64,000 bases of DNA from JABSSA01 sp039984715 (GTDB lineage: Bacteria; Pseudomonadota; Alphaproteobacteria; Rhodobacterales; Rhodobacteraceae). Position numbers and translations under genes: made by a program. The stretch lies in contig JBDWUA010000008.1 of assembly GCA_039984715.1 (NCBI GenBank), positions 269,709 through 333,708 on the forward strand, written 5' to 3'. This document shows positions 59,996 to 64,000 of the stretch, piece by piece (position 1 is the first letter of the stretch; each line of letters begins with the position of its first letter). The notes under the pieces were generated by a model. The model ran no database searches, was not told the origin of the DNA, and was given only the letters and a program-made list of their open reading frames with translations.

Positions 59996-61960
59996 ATGTC
60001 TTTTCCGATGTCTCGCCGGTCTTTTTTGGCAACCGGAGCCAGTGCCAGTTTCATTGCGTTACATCCGTTTGCTGCGCGCGCCGCCGCAAACCAAGCGCAT
60101 TTGCGCATTATGGAAACCACCGATCTGCATGTGCATGTGTTCCCCTATGACTATTACGGGGATCGCGCTGTTGATACGGTTGGTTTGGCCAGAACCGCTG
60201 CCTTGATCGAAGATGTGCGGGCCGAGGCTGGCAATGCCATGTTGATCGACAATGGTGATTTTCTTCAGGGCAATCCGATGGGCGATTACATCGCTTATGA
60301 ACGGGGCATGAAAGAAGGTGACATGCACCCGGTGATCACGGCCATGAACACGTTGGGCTTTGATGCCACGACGTTGGGCAATCATGAATTCAACTACGGG
60401 CTCGATTTCCTGACAAAATCCATGGCCGGGGCCAGTTTCCCGGTCGTCAGCGCGAATGTCGTTCTGGAAGAGGGTGCAGACCCTTTGAAGGACAAGACTT
60501 TGTTCAAGCCCTACGTGATCGTGGACAAAGAGGTGGTGGATGGCGCGGGCCAACCCCACACGATCAAAGTCGGTTTGATCGGGTTTGTTCCGCCCCAGAT
60601 CATGCAATGGGATCGGCGTCATTTGGAGGGCAACATCATTGCGCGCGACATTCTGCAAACGGCGCGGGCCTATGTACCGCAAATGAAAGAAGAAGGCGCC
60701 GATCTGATTATCGCGCTTAGCCATTCTGGCATTGGCGGGGTCAAGGAAGAAGAGATGATGGAAAACGCGTCTGTTCCATTGGCGCGCATCGAAGGCATTG
60801 ACGCAATCCTGACCGGGCACCATCACCGTGTTTTCCCATCCAAAGCCTATGATGGTGTCGAAGGTGTCGACACAGCCGCCGGCACGATCTTTGGCAAACC
60901 GGCCGCAATGGGCGGGTTCTGGGGATCGCATTTGGGGCTGATCGACCTGATGATCGAATCCTCGGGCGGGGAATGGAAAGTGGTGGCGCATACTGCCGAA
61001 GCGCGGCCCATTTCCAAGCGCAACGAAGATCGATCCATCACGCCCTTGGTGCAAAGCGTGACCGCGGTTGAGGACAGTGTGCGCACGGATCATGAGGAAA
61101 CGCTGGCCTATGTGCGGCGAGCCGTTGGCAAGACAGACGCGCCGTTGCATTCCTATTTTGCATTGGTTGCGGATGACCCATCGGTGCAGATCGTTTCGAT
61201 TGCCCAGAAATGGTATATCGAACAGATGCTGGCGAGCACTGAATTCGCTGGGTTGCCGATCCTTTCCGCTGCCGCCCCGTTCAAGGCAGGCGGTCGCGGC
61301 GGGCCGGAATACTATACGGATGTGGCCAAGGGCGATGTCGCCATCAAGAACGTGTCCGATCTGTATCTGTATCCCAACACAGCCCGCGCCGTGCTGGTCA
61401 CCGGCGCGCAAGTCAAAGGCTGGCTGGAACGATCTGCCGGGATGTTCAATCAAGTTGAGGCAGGATCAAAAGGGTCTGTCCTGCTGAACCCGGATTTCCC
61501 ATCCTTCAATTTCGATGTCATCGACGGTGTGTCCTATCAGATCGACCTGAGCCAGCCGTCCAAATTCGATCCAAAGGGCGAGCTGATCAATCCAGACAGC
61601 GCGCGTATCGTCAATTTGACGTTTGACGGGCAACCCGTAGATCCGGCACAGAAATTTGTCATCGCGACCAACAATTACCGGGCCTCAGGGGGCGGTAAAT
61701 TCCCCGGCGCGTTGGGGGATACGATCATCTTTGAAGGGCCCGACACCAATCGGGACGTCATCGTGCGCTATATCGTGGACAAGGGCACGATCAACCCAAG
61801 TGCGGATTCCAATTGGAGCTTTGCGCCGATGCCCGGCACGAGCGTGCTGTTTGAAACGGGTCCCAAGGCCAAGGATTACGCCGATAGCGTAGAAGGCGTG
61901 ACACTGACCCCTGTCGGAGAAAGCGAAGAAGGGTTCACCCAATTCCGGCTTGATCTGTAA
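59996..61960 (+). CDS. cpdB: 2',3'-cyclic-nucleotide 2'-phosphodiesterase / 3'-nucleotidase
   Basis: This Tat-exported periplasmic enzyme dephosphorylates cyclic 2',3'-nucleotides and 3'-nucleotides for phosphate and nucleoside salvage. The 654-residue protein has a twin-arginine signal (SRRSFLATGASASFIAL), the calcineurin-like metallophosphatase domain with ETTDLHVHV, DNGDFLQGNPMGDY, LGNHEFNYG and TGHHHRVFP motifs (about 38-290), and a 5'-nucleotidase C-terminal domain (about 380-590) with RASGGGKFPG. The start at 59996 is preceded by AAGGG; the longer frame (59942) is less likely. It has its own terminator downstream. Confidence 0.94.
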   Translation: MSFPMSRRSFLATGASASFIALHPFAARAAANQAHLRIMETTDLHVHVFPYDYYGDRAVDTVGLARTAALIEDVRAEAGNAMLIDNGDFLQGNPMGDYIAYERGMKEGDMHPVITAMNTLGFDATTLGNHEFNYGLDFLTKSMAGASFPVVSANVVLEEGADPLKDKTLFKPYVIVDKEVVDGAGQPHTIKVGLIGFVPPQIMQWDRRHLEGNIIARDILQTARAYVPQMKEEGADLIIALSHSGIGGVKEEEMMENASVPLARIEGIDAILTGHHHRVFPSKAYDGVEGVDTAAGTIFGKPAAMGGFWGSHLGLIDLMIESSGGEWKVVAHTAEARPISKRNEDRSITPLVQSVTAVEDSVRTDHEETLAYVRRAVGKTDAPLHSYFALVADDPSVQIVSIAQKWYIEQMLASTEFAGLPILSAAAPFKAGGRGGPEYYTDVAKGDVAIKNVSDLYLYPNTARAVLVTGAQVKGWLERSAGMFNQVEAGSKGSVLLNPDFPSFNFDVIDGVSYQIDLSQPSKFDPKGELINPDSARIVNLTFDGQPVDPAQKFVIATNNYRASGGGKFPGALGDTIIFEGPDTNRDVIVRYIVDKGTINPSADSNWSFAPMPGTSVLFETGPKAKDYADSVEGVTLTPVGESEEGFTQFRLDL

Positions 61961-61975
61961 CCCTCTCAAACCGAC

Positions 61976-62008
61976 AAACGCCCGCATTGATATATGCGGG
62001 CGTTTTTG
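61976..62008 (+). terminator. Rho-independent terminator after cpdB
   Basis: AAACGCCCGCAT (61976-61987) and ATGCGGGCGTTT (61994-62005) form a perfect 12-base stem with a six-base loop, followed by T residues. Confidence 0.95.
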
Positions 62009-62205
62009 GGTGGCACAGCTCTTGTGAGGCGTCTTTGGCCATTGATCTGCTCAAAGCGCTGTTCCCTAACCTAGGGCGTCGACACTTCGGTCGCACCACA
62101 ATGCAAGGCAGGTTATTTGCCCCCTGTGCGTCCAGATCATGAATGATCAGGACGCCAAGTGTTTGATCAAGCGCACCGATACCTTTGTTCTAATTCGCCC
62201 CCCCC

Positions 62206-63606
62206 TCACCCAGCGAGTGATGGAAGGAAGAGGACGATTGCTGGGAATGCGACGAGGAGGGCTATTGTGATGGCGTCTGCGATGAAGAAGGGTGTGACGC
62301 CTTTGAACACGTCCTGCACTGTCAGGTCATCGCGCACGCCGGCCACGACAAAGCAGTTGAGGCCGATGGGGGGCGTGATCAGGCAGAACTCGGCCATTTT
62401 CACCACCAGGATGCCAAACCAGATGGCGCACATCGGGCCGCTCATGCCGAAGGTGCTGTCAGCGGCGGCGACGGTTTCGCCCCCGTTCAGGGCCATCACC
62501 GCCGGATAAACCACAGGCAAGGTCAGCAACAACATTCCAATCGCGTCCATGAACATGCCCAGCACCGCATAGGCCAGCAGGATGCACACAAGGATCAGCA
62601 TCGGCGACACCGTCAGGGACGTGATCCAATCGCTGAATGCGCCCGGCAAATCGGCAAAGCCCAGAAAGCGCACATAGATCAGCACGCCCCAGATGATGGT
62701 AAAGATCATCACCGTCAGCTTGGCCGTTTCAATCAACGCCTCTTTCAGCTCGGGCCAGCGCATGCCCCGCCCCAAAGCCATGCAAAAGACGATAAACGCC
62801 CCCACGGCTCCGCCTTCGGTGGGTGTGCCCCAAGCATCGCCAAAGGGGTTGTAGACAAAGAAGATAATGATCACGACCACTGCCACAATCGGCAAGGCAG
62901 GCAACAAGGCACTGAAGCGTTCGCGCCAGGTGAAGCCGCCCACAGGCGGTCCGACCGATTTAAAGATCACCGCAATCCCGATGATCAGGATGGCATAGAC
63001 GATGGCCGAGAAGACCCCCGGAATAAAGCCCGCCAGCAGCAGCTTGCCCACATCCTGTTCCACGATGATCGCATAGATCACCAAAATCGCCGAAGGTGGG
63101 ATCAACGAGGCCAACGTGCCCCCTGCCGCCACAACCCCTGCGGCGAACTGTTTGTTATACCCGATCTTGAGCATCTCGGGGATGGCGATACGCGCAAACA
63201 CCGCCGCCGTGGCAACAGATGCCCCCGACACCGCCGCAAAGCCCGCCGTGGCAAACACCGTCGACACCGCAAGCCCCCCCGGCACCCATGCGATCCAGCG
63301 TTTGGCCGCCTCAAACAGCGCACTTGTGAGTTTGGCGTAATAGGCCAGATAGCCGATCAGGATAAAGGTCGGGATCAGGCTAAGCGCCTGCGCCGAGACT
63401 TTGGAATGGGGCACTTGGCCCGCCACTTTGACGCTGATCTCAAGCGATTTACCAAAGCGGTCGGGCGCATAGTCAAACCCGTTCCAGCGCAGCCAGACAA
63501 GGCCGACAAACCCAGCCATTGCCGCCGCAAAAGCCACCCGCATGCCCAGCACAACCATGGCCAACATACCGCCCGTAACCCACAGGCCGATGGTGATCGG
63601 ATCCAT
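62206..63606 (-). CDS. dctM: TRAP transporter large permease (DctM-like)
   Basis: The 466-residue membrane protein has the DctM pattern: about twelve hydrophobic segments, VSGASVATAAVFARIAIPEMLKIGYNKQFAAGVVAAGGTLASLIPPSAILV (about 128-180), and a second half with GMFMDAIGMLLLTLPVVYPAV (about 350-370) and a late LITPPIGLNCFVV. TRAP systems couple sodium gradient to uptake of organic acids or other solutes. Its start (63606) shares a base with the end of the small permease (TGATG). The periplasmic binding protein gene is outside the window. Confidence 0.94.
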   Translation of the reverse strand: MDPITIGLWVTGGMLAMVVLGMRVAFAAAMAGFVGLVWLRWNGFDYAPDRFGKSLEISVKVAGQVPHSKVSAQALSLIPTFILIGYLAYYAKLTSALFEAAKRWIAWVPGGLAVSTVFATAGFAAVSGASVATAAVFARIAIPEMLKIGYNKQFAAGVVAAGGTLASLIPPSAILVIYAIIVEQDVGKLLLAGFIPGVFSAIVYAILIIGIAVIFKSVGPPVGGFTWRERFSALLPALPIVAVVVIIIFFVYNPFGDAWGTPTEGGAVGAFIVFCMALGRGMRWPELKEALIETAKLTVMIFTIIWGVLIYVRFLGFADLPGAFSDWITSLTVSPMLILVCILLAYAVLGMFMDAIGMLLLTLPVVYPAVMALNGGETVAAADSTFGMSGPMCAIWFGILVVKMAEFCLITPPIGLNCFVVAGVRDDLTVQDVFKGVTPFFIADAITIALLVAFPAIVLFLPSLAG

Positions 63607-64000
63607 CAATCTGCCCCTTCCAGTTGTTCCGCCTCAGCGCGGGCCTGTTCAGACACGCTTTGGATAAGAGGCACGGCCACGGGCCGATCAAGATTCAAAA
63701 CAAACGCCCGCCCATAGCCCCAGACCTGCAGGCACAGGCGCAAGCACAACAGCCCAAAGGCCAACGGCACCATCAGTTTGGAGGGCCAGATGGGCAGGCC
63801 GATATCGATCGAGCTGTCCCGGCTCCACAATGGGCGCGTCATGTCAAACGAGCGATCAAAATGCGACCAGCTGCCCCAGACCAGCGCCACCATCAGCACC
63901 AGGATCAACAGAACCGAGATCAGCTCGAACAGCCACAACAGCCGTCCCCGCAACGCTCCCACCAGAATGTCCATGCGGATATGCCCGCCTTCGCGCTGCA
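63606..64000 (-). CDS. dctQ: TRAP transporter small permease (DctQ-like), partial
   Basis: The frame runs off the end of the window, so the N-terminal part is missing. The visible part reads REGGHIRMDILVG, the conserved DctQ motif, followed by two hydrophobic segments (LFELISVLLILVLMVALVWG; KLMVPLAFGLLCLRLCL). The internal ATG at 63974 is part of that motif and is not the start. It pairs with the large permease to form the TRAP membrane unit. Confidence 0.9.
   Translation of the reverse strand, partial: QREGGHIRMDILVGALRGRLLWLFELISVLLILVLMVALVWGSWSHFDRSFDMTRPLWSRDSSIDIGLPIWPSKLMVPLAFGLLCLRLCLQVWGYGRAFVLNLDRPVAVPLIQSVSEQARAEAEQLEGAD

Noticed and set aside
60059..61453. 464-codon minus-strand frame opposite cpdB
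   Set aside because: It lies wholly within the convincingly assigned cpdB and looks like an antisense shadow, rich in Arg and His.
1..64000. tRNA, rRNA, CRISPR arrays, insertion sequences and phage genes
   Set aside because: Looked for regular repeats, transposase motifs and tRNA-like clover segments by eye and found none that hold up; a dedicated scan could still find a diverged one.

Overview
The window looks like a chromosomal segment of a marine alphaproteobacterium of the Rhodobacteraceae (Roseobacter group). The evidence is the overall gene content: the aerobic cobalamin gene cobF, the smoEFGK-smoS-mtlK polyol operon known from Rhodobacter, a sitABCD metal transporter, DUF6478-type and RHH_4-type small proteins typical of Rhodobacterales, a VPLPA-CTERM protein, a gpmI-envC-ctpA block, and moderate G+C. 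The genus cannot be fixed from the sequence alone. No rRNA, tRNA, intact insertion sequence, phage or CRISPR array is visible.

Layout. 1-2.1 kb: end of a cobalamin gene cluster (3' end of cobA, a cobalamin riboswitch, an orphan CbiM-like membrane protein, cobF). 2.2-6.1 kb: a molybdopterin sulfite-oxidase-like enzyme, a secreted VPLPA-CTERM protein and the urease accessory genes ureEFG without structural genes. 6.1-8.4 kb: a long non-coding stretch and an exported TPR/DUF4034-like protein. 8.4-12.1 kb: glutathione-dependent formaldehyde dehydrogenase, then a two-gene dehydrogenase pair. 12.4-20.5 kb: gpmI-envC-ctpA facing an ilvD-led group of small uncharacterised genes. 20.7-27.8 kb: a pseudo-ABC transporter with a cyclic-nucleotide-binding domain, coupled to a CPBP membrane protease and followed by accD, folC and a membrane-anchored protein. 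27.8-34.1 kb: zapE, an MFS transporter, an ornithine-cyclodeaminase-like enzyme, HAD, YaiI, S-formylglutathione hydrolase and an AEC carrier. 34.2-40.2 kb: a polar amino-acid ABC transporter, small enzymes, and a GMC oxidoreductase with its Tat-exported small subunit. 40.5-46.1 kb: a cysteine-rich Sel1-repeat protein and sitABCD. 46.3-53.9 kb: mannitol/sorbitol catabolism and uptake with a LacI regulator. 54.1-59.9 kb: an IclR regulator, a DUF1877 gene and an operon with a split Rieske oxygenase and a glutamine-synthetase-like ligase. 60-64 kb: a periplasmic cyclic nucleotide phosphodiesterase/nucleotidase and the start of a TRAP transporter.

How the parts work together. frmA and fghA form the glutathione route of formaldehyde oxidation although they lie 23 kb apart. 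The smo/mtl operon imports hexitols and oxidises them to fructose. sitABCD probably imports manganese under Mur/Fur-type control. Two loci stand out as least explained. One is the pair of a degenerate ABC protein (all nucleotide-binding motifs lost, large insertion, C-terminal cNMP domain) and an overlapping intramembrane protease. The other is the operon in which a ring-hydroxylating oxygenase has lost its Rieske cluster-binding segment while the preceding gene encodes just that segment, together with a gamma-glutamyl-ligase-like enzyme and an unrecognised protein.
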